Part shown: positions 35,573 through 47,222 of the stretch, piece by piece | Position numbering within the stretch: the stretch's first letter is position 1 | Layout of the letters: each line of letters starts with the position of its first letter | From: Rhyzopertha dominica | Taxonomy: Eukaryota > Arthropoda > Insecta > Coleoptera > Bostrichidae | Length of the DNA: 64,000 bases | Assembly (NCBI GenBank): GCA_025024175.1 | Contig: QCXZ01000041.1 | Location: forward strand, 1,173,786 to 1,237,785 | Reading direction: 5' to 3' | The notes under the pieces: model-generated | Seen by the model: the letters and a program-made list of their open reading frames with translations, nothing else | The model's database searches: none | Told to the model about the DNA's origin: nothing | Position numbers and translations under genes: made by a program

Positions 35573-36430
35573 GTCTGTGTGTCTGCGTCTGTGTCTGTGG
35601 TTTTGTTTGTATACACGATAACTTTCGAAAGACTTAATATATGAACTTGAAATTTGGCAAACGTATAAATCTCAACTATCCAAAGCGACCTATTGTTTGT
35701 GGGGTAAGTAGGGACTGGTGTCAGTTGGTCTCTAGCTGCAACGGTTCCTCTGAAAAGTGGCCTAGAAGAGAAGGGTCTATTTGCGAAATATTAATTTCCG
35801 AACGTCCTAGCTCATTTCTGACTGCATTTTTGGAAGCTGGAGCTCAAAATGCATCATTGTGCCGATTTTGAGCGAAAAATAATTTCCACAGAAAATTGAA
35901 AAAAAGCAAAGGCAACCCCTTTGTTGTTTTTTCACCTTGAAACTTGATGGTCTCCGATTACGCTAATTTTATGTTCATTTACTAATGTGGACCTGCTGCA
36001 TTTGGGACAGGTGTCAGTTGGTCTCTAACTGCAACGGTTCGTCTGAAAAGTGGCCTAGAGTAGAAGGGTCCATTTGCGAAAAATTAATTTCTAGACGTCC
36101 TAGCTCATTTCTGACTGCATTTTTGGAATCTGGAGCTCAAAATGCATCACTGTGCCGATTTTGAGCAAAAAATAATTTCCACAGAAAATTGAAAAAGAGC
36201 ATAGGCTAACCCCTTTGTTGTTTTTTCATCTTGAAACTTGATGGTCTCCGATTACGCTAATTTTATGTTCATTTACTAATGTGGACCTGCTGCATTTGGA
36301 ACTAGTGTCAGTTGGTCTCTAGCTGCAACGGTTCGTCTAAAAAGTGGCCTAGAGTAGAAGGGTCCACTTGAGAAAAATTAATTTCTGGACATCCTAGCTC
36401 ATTTCTGACTGCATTTTTGACAATTGGATG
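35573..36430. repeat. Satellite-like tandem repeat, about 293-bp unit
   Basis: Near-identical units begin at 'gtgtcagttggtctc' at 35719, 36011 and 36305, the third cut short at about 36425. They share 'cctagctcatttctgactgcattttt' and 'tgatggtctccgattacgctaatttta'. A lead-in with 'tgtctgtgtgtctgcgtctgtgtctg' and 'gataactttcgaaagactt' precedes them. The array lies in the 1.6-kb intron between exons I and H of the mucin-like gene. Confidence 0.92.
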
Positions 36431-36952
36431 TGGAAGTATTGATTCAATTTGCAGCGGTTATTTTCTCCAGAAGACAGAGACAAAATTAATATTATAAATC
36501 ACAACATTAATTGTAAAAGTAGCATTTTGATATTGTAGCCACTTTTATAACAATTCCAAAGATATATAAATCGCTGCAGTACCACATAGAACTGTATGCT
36601 ATGGTAATTACTAATCATAGCAGTCTTCAGTTCTGTAGTCATAAGAACGTAAAGGAATACGTGAAATATATTAATATCTGCTTACAACACCAGTGTCTTT
36701 TGAACTTTTCTGAAAAATTTATAAGCTTAGAGATAAGTAAGAAGTATAGACATTTAAAGTTACTGTGCGTAGATAATTATGAGCAAGAACTAAAGAACAG
36801 ACAAAGTTTTCTCTATAATAGATATGCTATTTGCAAGCCTTTGAAGACTCTGTTACTTGATTTACGAAGAGAACTATAATAATAGTCCCAGTATGCCTTT
36901 GCTTTAGACTTATTGTATCGATTGTTATACCTATTACGTCACGTATACTCAC

Positions 36953-37276
36953 AGCCAGGTTGAGTCTGTCTCTCAAAGTTTTCGGCGTCGAGGGTTCGAT
37001 TCCCTGTTCTTTTAAAAGCGCAGCCAAGATGGCGTCGTTGGAATTGCCGTAAGTCTTCGATAAGGTGGATGGTGTAACGCTGTTTAGACCGATAGCATTC
37101 AAATCTTTCACGATATCGTCAATTGAGGCTGCTTTGCCATCTACGTTGGCTATCTTCGTTGATTCTCTGGTGTTACTTGGTGCTAAAGCTTCCAGCAGGT
37201 TGAAACCCCCTGCTGCACTCGTCGTTTCTGGTGAATTTGTTGTAGTTTTGTCCCTTTCCATAGCCAACGCTAGAAT
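36953..37276 (-). CDS. Mucin-like modular protein, exon H (108 codons)
   Basis: Acceptor ATTCCTACAG and donor GCT|GTGAGT, both phase 0. It is less Thr-rich than its neighbours and more like a folded helical piece: FNLLEALAPSN, then IDDIVKDLNAIGLNSVTPS, then AILAALLKEQGIEPSTP and TLRDRLNLA. No known domain was recognised. Confidence 0.8.
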
Positions 37277-37495
37277 CTGTAGGAATAAGGGGAAAACGAG
37301 TTCGTAAAAAGTCAAATTTTGAAAAAAGAGCATATAAATGACAATATTTTGTTGTATAGCAAATAACGCTGTCTTTGTATCCATTGATGTCTCCATTAAA
37401 GGATATAGGAACTGGCAGTACTTTGTTAGTGTTTATCAAACTGTTACGTTTTTATTATATCCATCGGTGCTGAGAATAGAATTGATTTTACTTAC

Positions 37496-38407
37496 CCTGT
37501 TAGCAAGACTGTTGTCAGTTTTAGGAGCCTTTGTCGCACCACCTCCAGCGATGGGTACCAAATTTGTAAGCAAAGCTAGCTGCTGCAAAATCGCAGCCTG
37601 TTCCTTCTCCAGCTCCCTCAGTGTTTCCAAGTTCTGTTTTTGCTCCTCAGTCAGTTTTCTACCTTTCAAATTCAGATTTTTCAAACTGTCCGGAACTATT
37701 ATCGTGGTCGAGGGCACATTAGCTACTGTTGATTGGTCGTGCGTTTCGGTTGTAGTGCTAAAGACAGTTGTAGAGGTTGGAGGAAGCCTAGTGGTTGAAG
37801 TAATGTATCTCTCTGTGGGCATCGTGGTTGGAGGAGTTGTAGTGCTACGACGTCTTATATTGTTAGGTGTAGTGCTTGGATAAGACGTCGTTGAGAAGGA
37901 ATCCTGATACCTGTTCCTCATACGCGAACTGGCTGTAGTATACGGCTCATACGTTGTCGTGTATTGTCTAACCGAAGCTGATCTTGGAGTTATATCTACA
38001 CGGATGCTGGTTGTTTGTGGAGGAACAGTTGTTGTGGTGGGTGGAGGAGTCGTAGTAGTGACTACAGTGGTAGTGGCAGCCTTCTTGGTGGTTGTCGTAG
38101 CTTCAGTAGTTGTTGTTGTTGGCGGTTGAGTGGTTGTGGGCACTGTAGTAGTTGTTGTAATCTGAGTGGTAGTAGCTTTTCTCCGTGGTTGCACTGAAGG
38201 TAAGGTGGTAAAGACAGTTGGCATTTCAGTTGTTGATGGGGAACTCGTAGTTGTTTTCATGGTTGTAGTTGATTCTTTCACAGCTATCTTCATTATAGTA
38301 GATGGTGCTGTAGTTGTCGTCTCCTTAGGTTTTGGAGTTGCAGTAGTTGTTGTTGGAGGAGCTGTTGTCGCTATTGTTGGTTTAGATGTAGATGTTGTGA
38401 CATTAGC
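37496..38407 (-). CDS. Mucin-like modular protein, exon G (304 codons)
   Basis: Acceptor TTTTCCCTTAG and donor AGG|GTAAGT, both phase 0. The first two thirds are almost pure Thr/Pro/Ala/Val repeats (runs such as TTTTTVPTTTQPPTTTTTEA), an obvious mucin-type O-glycosylation region. The last third turns into a charged helix-prone part (KLTEEQKQNLETLRELEKEQ, then AAILQQLALLTNLV). That second part resembles the helical part of exon I in style. Confidence 0.88.
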
Positions 38408-38869
38408 CTAAGGGAAAATTAAATTACTAACTTATCAAAACAAAAGGAGTCCGGTTACATTGTTAACTACTCCAGGTTTATTAATTAATCCAGATCTAAC
38501 AGCTAATAATCTTTGGTTTTCACGTATTTTTTTAATAAACAAATTGGATTATAGATTTTAGTACTATATTTTGCGTTACAACAAGGATTGTTAATTCAAA
38601 AATTAAAATTTGTACCCTAGAGGTAAACAGTCGTAGTAGATTTTTTTCCAAAAGTATTTAAGGTTGTTTTCTTCTAAATTCTAAGGCTAGTATATTTCTA
38701 TTATGAAACCATAAAAATTACGGTTAGACCTAGTAACCTGTGGTCAAAATAATTCAACGCTTTTAATTCTATGTTGGTATGGCAATTTTTAAAGAGCTAC
38801 GTCGTTAGGTGCAGACATTATTGGCATATTTCCAAACCACTGCGCTTTATGGACAACAAAAAAATAAAA

Positions 38870-38945
38870 AAAATCCCCGAACGCCCTAGTTCATTTCTGA
38901 GGATATTTTTGTATTGTTGGGCTCAAAATACGTGGATATGTGAAA
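38870..38945 (+). repeat. Degenerate relic of the 293-bp satellite
   Basis: The words 'ccgaacgccctagttcatttctga' and 'gggctcaaaata' match the same order in the 35.7-36.4 kb units with several changes. It is a single diverged piece in the next intron but one. Confidence 0.6.
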
Positions 38946-39475
38946 TCTTGCTGAGTATAATCTTCGAGAACGACAAAGGTAAAAGAATCTGTGTTTCAAT
39001 ATACACCGTCAATAATGGCGGAGGCGCCTGGTTGTCGTGTTAACTCACTTACCTGGTTTACTAAGAAAGATTTCTATCAGGAAAACTTCAAACCATCAAT
39101 TTTTTTAGAAAACAAAAAGTAACAAGTCTATTACATGTCATTAAAAAATTTAAAAACTGTAATGTACGACTGTGTATCTCTAGCGTACAGAAATGTAAGT
39201 ATCTATTTGAAAATAGATTATATATTATGTACATCTGAAACTTCGAAGGTGCTTTTGTAAAAGGCAACTGCTATATATTTTTACATGTATGTAAGTGTGT
39301 TATATCTACAAAACTGCCAGATTATATTTTTGTGATTATGTTATCCCATTACTGAGAGCTACCCTTAAAACTTTTAGAACCTATTTACCAAAAATATACA
39401 CTAATAATTACTAAAAGTTGTAAAATTTTGTTATTATTCGAATCTTGCCTGTTGAAAATAGTACTTCTCGCTTAC

Positions 39476-39544
39476 AACAGGTCTCCAGCGGTAAACGACG
39501 TTGCCAGACTTTGATAGATTATCGGAATTAACGACTTCGTTTGT
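39476..39544 (-). CDS. Mucin-like modular protein, micro-exon F2 (23 codons)
   Basis: A 69-bp exon between acceptor TTTGTTTGGCAG and donor GTT|GTAAGC, both phase 0. It reads TNEVVNSDNLSKSGNVVYRW and ends RPV. It is separated from exon F by an intron of only 75 bp. The splice sites are good and the phase matches, but at this size it could still be chance. Confidence 0.6.
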
Positions 39545-39619
39545 CTGCCAAACAAAACTAACAATAAGCATCATATATTAAGCAACAGAAAGCATGCTTT
39601 CTAATACTTTTCTGCTTAC

Positions 39620-39853
39620 CCTGGAATCAACCTCCAGAGTCTGCACTTTGGCTTCTTGCTCTCCTTTGGTGCTGTTTATCAAATTGCTATAAGCCTGTAC
39701 AGTTTTACCTCCCAAGAATTCTGATAGCGACTGTATCGTGGCTGTTGGTGCGGGTGGTTGTGGTGCTACAGTGGTGTTTTTGGTACCACTGGGTGTGCTT
39801 AAGGATAGGGCATTCGCCTCTACGGGTGCTACAGTGTTCTGAACAACGTCAGC
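39620..39853 (-). CDS. Mucin-like modular protein, exon F (78 codons)
   Basis: Acceptor GCTTTTTTAG and donor AGG|GTAAGC, both phase 0. It reads ADVVQNTVAPVEANALSLST at the start, a Pro/Thr linker, then a helix-like segment (IQSLSEFLGGKTVQAYSNLI) and a charged end (KGEQEAKVQTLEVDSR). It joins exon E in frame. Confidence 0.8.
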
Positions 39854-40647
39854 CTAAAAAAGCAAGTTGTATGTTGAACGTCATGGACACGACTGGCTCG
39901 CAGTCTGTTTCGATCCCTTGCGATATTTCGTGGGTTAGTGGCAAGTGAACTTTACATTTAAAAAAGAAGGGAAAGTTTACAGAGACTTGAAGGTATTTAC
40001 GGGGCGGATGTTGTATCAAGAACTGCATGGGCTTACCAGCTAAGTTAGTTGCATTGAAAATCCGGATAATTAGTGTAAAACGACAGCATCTTTTATTAAT
40101 ATTATTTGGGTCAACGCACCAGCGAATCAACAGTCCTTACATTAAAGCAGTTAGTGTTTATTTACGCAACTATCACATGATAGTGATCTGTTCAAGTTTT
40201 ATTTAAATATCTGAAGATTTAATTATGATTACAGCTACTACTGCTTTTCCCTATTGGTTTCCTAAATGATTTTTGATAGTATTGTTGGCGTTGAAGCCTG
40301 TTTGAAAAGTAATTATTTCGTGTGGTTCGAAAAACTCTTAATTTTGACAATAAATTCTAGGGTATTTTTTACAGAAAAATCTGCTGGAGGTAAAAGTATG
40401 CTGCTAATTCATACATTGTTATAATTTTTATTATTTAAAATTTGTTCATTCACTAGTTAGTTGACCTAATCTAAAATTGTATTTCTAATTATTTAAATTA
40501 TAAATTACAACTCACTTCTTCAAATAGTTCTTAAGAACTGAACAGAGGCAAAAGATTTTTGTATGATTATCCAAAGAATCATATACATATTACTGCAAAA
40601 AATTGAATACGTATAAGTTATGGTTGTCAGAGTTACAAAGGTTACAG

Positions 40648-40836
40648 TTAGTACAGATTTTTTGTTAACTCGAAGCTGATTTTAGTAAAGGCAGCATGGC
40701 AGTTCCAAATACATCCTCCGCTCATTTCTAAAGATCTACCACCTCTAAAACTTGAATGTACACAAAAAAGTGATGCCAAATTACGTATAGGTTTTTTACA
40801 TTCGGCACCTGTTTGACATGTAAAAGCTACACAGAA
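40648..40836 (-). CDS. Possible alternative Cys-rich terminal exon of the mucin-like gene
   Basis: A strong acceptor (TTTCTGTTTGTTTCAG) lies 79 bp downstream of the exon E donor. In the same phase 0 the frame reads FCVAFTCQTGAECKKPIRNL, then a second part with CVHSSFRGGRSLEMSGGCIW and one more Cys (WNCHAAF), ending at TAA 40648. Six to seven cysteines in about 60 residues contrast with the nearly Cys-free rest of the protein. It would give a shorter isoform with a Cys-rich end. It may instead be a chance ORF inside the intron. Confidence 0.35.
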   Translation of the reverse strand, partial: FCVAFTCQTGAECKKPIRNLASLFCVHSSFRGGRSLEMSGGCIWNCHAAFTKISFELTKNLY

Positions 40837-40915
40837 CTGAAACAAACAGAAACTTAAAATCGTGTGAAGAAAGCTGCAAAAGCCCCAACCACCAGAAGTT
40901 ATTGACAATGAGTAC

Positions 40916-42799
40916 CGTTTGAACAGTTTTATTTTCCGGGGTACCTCCTCGAGGGATTGGTGTTACTTGGTTACTTGTTATTTCCGGCAAGGGGGGTGGA
41001 TTCGCACGGGTATCAAATCCGCTTACTCGTATTATCGGTTCCATGGGTACCTCGGTACCGTTGGGGAATTTCTGTACGATCGTGTTGTTCGGGTACACGC
41101 CGAAGACTAGGTACGGAGTCTCTTTCGTGGGATAGGGACTGGGTCGTTTTCTGAGCACGGTGTTGTTGTTGAGGACCGCGAACACGAAATAGTCTTTTGT
41201 GGGTGCCACGGTACTTTGAACTGGGTTCTGTACACTTGCGTTAGTAACTGGGGTAGTACTGGTGACGTTAAGTGGTGTTTGTGGCTTAGCAGATGACGTT
41301 TTTTCGGTTGTAGCTTCTACATTCGAACTACTGCTAGTGGAATTTACTGGACTAACGGTACTAGTGCTAGGTGCTTGCGTACTAGGTTCTGCAGATGTGG
41401 TTCTACCCAAAATAGATACAGTAGTTCCGAATAGTTCGTCTTGATCAAAATTTTCTACTAAATCGTTTACTGAAAATACTCTAACACTACCGGGACTTAC
41501 TTCGAAATTGGCCAGTGTTGGTAGAGTTGAGAGTAGTGTAAGTAGATTGTCGGTCGTGCTTTCTGTAGTAGACGCTATTGATTCTGTTGTAGCCGCAGCA
41601 GTCCTCTGTTTCGTAAGAGGGGTAGTGACTTTTTGGTTAGTAGGCGTGGATATGGATAATGCGTTAGCTGTAACTGGTGCTTTAGTTGTTGTGGTGATTG
41701 TAGTTGTGGTTGTTTTTTCCGTTGTAGTTGGAGGAATGTTAGTAGATTCTGCGTTTGGATTGAACGTTGAGGTCATGAATTTAGCTATAGACGATAGAGT
41801 TTCTTGTATTCTGGTACTGAGTGTGGTTGGTGGTTCTGTTGGTGTTTCTGGGGCAGGGATAGGAGACGTGAATAGTTTTGGTGTTGTAGTAGTAACCGGT
41901 GTTTTAGTAGTAGTTTCGACAGTCGTCGGCGTGGAGGTATACCGTTGGGCAGGCCTGATAGTCGTTTTCGGTATGTCCGTTTTAATTTCTACATCGATCA
42001 AGTTATTGGAAGGAGTACCCGCAATATAGTTTGTCTGTTTAGGTGTTACTACTACTAAATCCTGCTCTGTGGTGGACGTGAGAGAGTTAAGAAGTGCCAA
42101 AAGTTTCCCAATCGTGCTTTTTTGCAAGGTCTGTTCGGAAGAGATTTGCTCCAAGACATTGAGTGGACTTACGGTCGTGCTAGTTTGTGCTGTGGTGGTA
42201 CTACTGGTAGTAGTCGCTCTAGACTGTTTAGTGCGTGGTTTTTCTGTGGTGAAATCGGTACCTACTTGAGTTGAACTTACAGTTTCACCGTCAGCCTGTA
42301 TCGCGGACAGTGAGCTCAGTATTCTTTCGATTATGGTAGTTGGTTTTTCGGTCGTGCTCGTCTTTGGTGGTTTCGTCCGTTTGCGTACTGTCTGTGGGGA
42401 GTCAGTCACTGCGTTCTTAGTTAGTTTCGTTGATTTTTTGTTAGCCAATTTCAAAATCGCCGAACCCTTGGTAGGCTCGGCTTCTACCGTCGTCGTAGCT
42501 TTTACGGTCGAGTCTGGGGATGCTGTCGTCGAAATGGCCGTTATCGAATTGATTATTCGTTCAATGATCGAGCCTGGTTCTTTAGTCGTCGTCGTGGAGC
42601 CCTCCTCCTTCGGCACCTTAGCAAACAAACGATCGTCTTGTTTCGAGAGCAAAGATGTCTGATCGATAGTTACCCCAGGTGCAACGGAAGAGGACAGGTA
42701 TTCCCCGCTTATAAGATTTGCCGATGGCACGGTATTCACGGGGTCATCGAATGATATTATTTCCATCCCCAGTTCATTCTCTTCTATTCCAGGCTTTAC
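40916..42799 (-). CDS. Mucin-like modular protein, exon E (628 codons)
   Basis: Acceptor GATATTTTCAG; the donor ACG|GTACTC is weak but keeps phase 0. Thr/Ser/Pro tracts (STTTAQTSTTVSPLN and similar) alternate with short amphipathic pieces: SIIERIINSITAI, TIIERILSSLSAI, TIGKLLALLNSL, IQETLSSIAKFM. Near the C-terminus there are two related blocks: YFVFAVLNNNTVLRKRPSPY and YLVFGVYPNNTIVQKFPNGT. The composition suggests a secreted, heavily O-glycosylated protein; N-x-S/T sites are also present (NNT, NGT, NKT). I do not recognise the family. Antisense frames across it are long only because Thr codons read as Val/Gly/Cys codons on the other strand. Confidence 0.88.
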
Positions 42800-44702
42800 C
42801 TGAAAATATCCTTGGATCAGACGTTTTCTATTTCAGCCGCTTCTTTGTTTACGATTTCTAAATGGGCGGTTATCGGGGGTTAATATGTCATGCTGTTACT
42901 TTTTGTGTTAGATGAGGTGATCTCCGGTGCATTCAGGAAATTTGTGAATTAATATAGCACCTCGCTTGTGCAAATTTATATATATAAAATAAAAGACAAT
43001 TTTTCTGAATGATTTTTATTCAAAGAATATAAAAACTCGTATAAAAATAAAATAGTACACCTTTGTTATAAAAAATAATACTTAACGCTTAAGCGTGATC
43101 ATGCATTGTTATATATTTATACTTAAGTCGGAGGCATTTGAATAAATAAATTAAATAAATTAACAATAATTTATCTCTTGGCAAGAAACGTATTAAAATT
43201 GTACTCATTTTAAGGAAAGTAACTGAATGCCACACAAAGTATAAATATATGTGTAGTTTATTAATATGTAATGATAGTCAGTGGCGTAACAAATGGGAGC
43301 AAAATGACATCCAAGGCCCTTCTCTTTTAAAAACACCTATAAAGGATAAATAATTCGAAATAATCTTGTATTACAATAATTAAAATACACTAATTTAGCA
43401 CACAAAATATACACTAGTTGAAGCACTGGTAAAGCAAATATCTTCTGTTGTGTTAGATAAACATAACTTTCAAATGAACCAAAAGAAGAAATTTTGCCTT
43501 CAAATTGAAGTAATGCGATACAAAAGTACAATACAAAACTATTCTTTATAGAATGAAAATTTTGAAAACCATAACGGTGCTTATAAACTACTAAATTACT
43601 TGCCTTATAAATTCATTTTAGCTATCGCGGAAGTGAATTTTAACTGTAACAGTTTCTTTCACTGCTTTGTCACTACTTCAATTTATATACTACTAATTGA
43701 TTATGGATGTTGCATAAATGCATATTTTTGTAGCAAGTAATAATGAGAAGAATCGGTGCAGTTTAGTTGTTCAATTTTTACAGTATCTAAAATCAATTAT
43801 TTGTTCAGGTACGGGTATAAAATAAGTACTGTATACATTTAAATCAATTTCTGTATAGATCACATCGTTATTCTGCTGAATTCTTTGTTGAATTTTTACT
43901 ATATTAACAAATATAATAATTTTCAAACATAGAACACTTTTCAAATGTCTTTTAGGTTATTATTTAAGAAAAGCACTCTAGACAAATAGCATATTCCTGG
44001 TACTCCTGCAGATTTCGTCTCTTAATTACAAATAATATTTGTTCTAAGCAGTTCATCAATTGTTATCTAAAGTTATAATGGGTAAACTGCAACTACAAAA
44101 AAATACTTCGTCGACTCTTTTTTGTACTCTTTTTTGTGTGCTAAATAAGTGCGCATGAATATGATAATCTTTAAGTTTTCAGCGCAATCTGCAGCACCTT
44201 GCAAATTGTGAAATATTCCTAATATGATACACTGTGAAATAGTGTGCCTCAAACTCTTTTAAGAAAGACGTATTCGGGATGCATTGCTTACCCTACATTA
44301 CGCCACTGTGTGAAAGTGCTTACAATAGTTTCTTTAAAGAAAAACCTACACCTTTAAAGACATAACATCATCAGGAAGACTGCAGAAGGGTAAAACAGAA
44401 GCAGAGCATATGGAAGCACGTGCGTGATTGCTGAAGCTAGCCGTTATCCATCATACAATACGATTGAATTCCCACTGGTACTCTAAAAGATCTTCTTGTT
44501 TCCACGTTTTGTCCTTTTTCAAATAATAAAGATCATTAATTAATATCAGAATGCGAAAAAAAGCTACTCTGTACTGTCCGTTGCGTCCAAGTCCTGTCAA
44601 GGTGTACTATTTTATGTCTACTCAAAATTTGGGTATATTACGACTATGAAAAATGATTTAAATGATTGTGCTACGGGATTAAAGAAAGAAGCTCGCACTT
44701 AC
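42800..44702 (-). other. Intron between exons D and E, AT-rich
   Basis: 1.9 kb of low-GC sequence, bounded by GT-AG ends. No repeat family or extra exon was recognised. Confidence 0.7.
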
Positions 44703-44855
44703 CGATTGAGTTGGAGGCGTCACGGTCGGCACTGTAGGAATGTAGACCGGCGGACCCGTTGGCTTCGTAATACCTCTTCCTCTGCTGGAGATGTCTCCAC
44801 GATATCGAGAACTGTATCTGCTGTTAGGTTTCTTCCCGGCGTTGGATACAGAAAC
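44703..44855 (-). CDS. Mucin-like modular protein, exon D (51 codons)
   Basis: Acceptor TCTTGTGTGCAG and donor TCG|GTAAGT, both phase 0. It reads VSVSNAGKKPNSRYSSRYRG, then an Arg/Gly/Ser piece and a Pro/Thr/Val tail (PPVYIPTVPTVTPPTQS). Confidence 0.82.
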
Positions 44856-45259
44856 CTGCACACAAGAAGTATTTGATTCGAAAGATAAAAACTCTATTTT
44901 TTATTGTATCAATTTTTTGTGGTCGTTCACTCATTATTTGCTTTTCTGTTTTACTCTTGCTTGATACATTAATACAGTCCATTCCCAAGATTCAGGAAAT
45001 GTTACTGCGCATAAAATATATATTTTTTGTGATTATAGATGGCTAGGTCCGAAGAAATCGCGAATCGTAACGCAACAAGATACTTTTTTCGCAAAAGCGT
45101 TCATTTTGGGAGAAACTGTACCCTACTTTTATGTCACAAATCATTTCCCTTGTTGTATTTTACGACATCAATTATTTCGAGTACGAACTTCCTGCCTCGA
45201 CAATTTTCTTGACAGTTTAACACTATAAGAGCCTCGTTAACCAACGAAAGTACACTTAC

Positions 45260-45730
45260 CTGAGACGAGAAAGTTGGCTGTGCCTCTGCATAGTGCTTGG
45301 TGGACTTCACCACTTTTTCATTCACTTCAGGCTTTCCTCTAGTCTTGAACTGGCCTCTCAAGGGCTTGGGTTGTGCAAGGCTCTTTCCCGGTCCAGAAGG
45401 GATGGCAACAGCCTCCTGTTCATTGGCTGCGTTGAATCTGGCGTGAAATTTTTGACTTCTTGTTGAAGTTGCGGAATCCTTCGTCGTCGTTGTAGATGAT
45501 GGAGGTGCAGTAACTCTTCTAGTAGTGGTGCTGCTTGATCTTCTTGGTTGTGTCGTTAGCGGCAAGGCTGTAGTCGATCTGATTTGCTTCCTCGAACCAG
45601 CAGGTCGTTTAGAATTAAATCTATGGTGTTCGTTCGCTTCTGGTGCTTTAGTTGTTAAAGAGAAGCGAACTCTGGTCGGCCTTTGTGAATTCGTGATTTT
45701 CGGATCCAATTCGTTTTCGTGTTCTTCAAC
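45260..45730 (-). CDS. Mucin-like modular protein, exon C (157 codons)
   Basis: Acceptor CACGCTTTAG and donor CAG|GTAAGT, both phase 0. It begins VEEHENELDPKITNSQRPTR, followed by VRFSLTTKAPEANEHHRF, a Thr/Arg/Ser tract, and a basic end (KSLAQPKPLRGQFKTRGKPE). The RFSLT word near its start is also found at the start of exon A. Confidence 0.85.
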
Positions 45731-46457
45731 CTAAAGCGTGATAAATTCAAATGAGTTTCGGTTTGATTGCAAACAATTAAATAACACTTCCTTATTGCTT
45801 TTTGAGCTCGTTTAGCTTCACATATGGTGTATCATTAAATAAATATTAAAAGCACAAGATTTCCTTTTGCGGGTAACAACGTTAATTAACTGAGACGGTA
45901 TAGTTACGTTTGGTAATTAGTGTTAACAAGAAAGTTGAGTATTCTGAATTGATAAAACATTATTTAAGAAGGAATCACTTGCTTGTTTAGTCATTTATTA
46001 ACTGAACACGTACTGTGGACGTGTGGTCAATGCAGTTGTTTAAGTAAGTAAACATCTATAAAGCAATCTTCCCATCCTAGTGGTCTAGTAATGCTCTTAC
46101 TGTTGAACTGTAAATAAAGTAACCGAAGTGAAAAGTACGTCTTTGAAGCTTAGCAATGCATAAGTCTTCATTGTAGATGCTAATAATAATTGATTTAGTC
46201 CATTAGTGTGATGGTTAGAATGCCAAAACAAGATTGAAGTTTTCAGTAACAAACAAGGTTAACTAAATGACAAGGACTTCCAAAAGCTTGAAGATAGCTT
46301 AATTGAATTATTGACCTTATTATTTAGATTTCACTGAAAAACTTCTTTATATTTAAAGTGAGAGCTGTTTATCAGTAAGTTCTTGATAAATACTATCACC
46401 AATCAATGTCCTAGATCAAAATTGTAGCAAGCAAATAAATCTTTGATCTACACCTAC

Positions 46458-46607
46458 CTTTGCTGAGGTTGTGGATGACCTAGTCGTGGCTTCTGAAGTA
46501 GTCGTAGATGATGATGTCGTTGTCGAGGTGGTCGTGGTGGTAGTAGTCACTTTCTCCGGACCTCTCGTGATGGTCGCAGAATCGGAAGATTGCCGTGGCC
46601 TTGAACT
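46458..46607 (-). CDS. Mucin-like modular protein, exon B (50 codons)
   Basis: Acceptor CTAACTTTACAG and donor AAG|GTAGGT, both phase 0. It reads SSRPRQSSDSATITRGPEKV, then a dense Thr/Ser tract. Confidence 0.82.
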
Positions 46608-47222
46608 CTGTAAAGTTAGGTCAGTGTTAATGCTATTCCAACAATGGTAGACGTAATTCACGACGTAGCGTGATTCACGTAATATTAACTTTCCACGTTT
46701 TACAGGCAGACCAAATAAATGTTTACTGAGATTTTCACCTGAGCATAAATTATCGCTTTTGGCGTCTAATGGAACAAGAATCAGATCACACTGTAAAAAT
46801 TAATGTTTTCGTATTGGAAAGTAGATTTTCTTAAAAAGCTGTTTGTTACTTCTGCAGGTTAATAATACAAATAATATTCTGTGCACTGCTATATATGGAA
46901 ATGGCAAATTTTGGATGCAGTCAGTACCCCTAATTATCATCTTTTGTTCTTGTGTTCAACACATCACATTCTGAGTAGACATCCAAAACTGAGACCCTAA
47001 GTGTTTTAGAAAACGTCATCTTTCCTGTAATTCCAGATATTGTTTAATAAAAAGTTACGGATTATTTCTGTAAAGAAATGAATTTAATTATGATCAACTG
47101 TCTTCAGTAAAAATGTCAAATTGTGGACCTTAACGCCTTTCCATTATCTTTTACATATCAAATATAAAATCCAAAACCTACAAGTTTTTTTTTGGGCCTA
47201 CATTATGCTAAATAAAGCTTAC

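Noticed and set aside
41508..42029. Long plus-strand frames rich in Val, Gly and Cys opposite exon E, with similar ones opposite exons A and G
   Set aside because: Thr/Pro-rich coding gives stop-poor antisense strands (Thr codons read as Val, Gly or Cys codons). No starts or splice sites support them.
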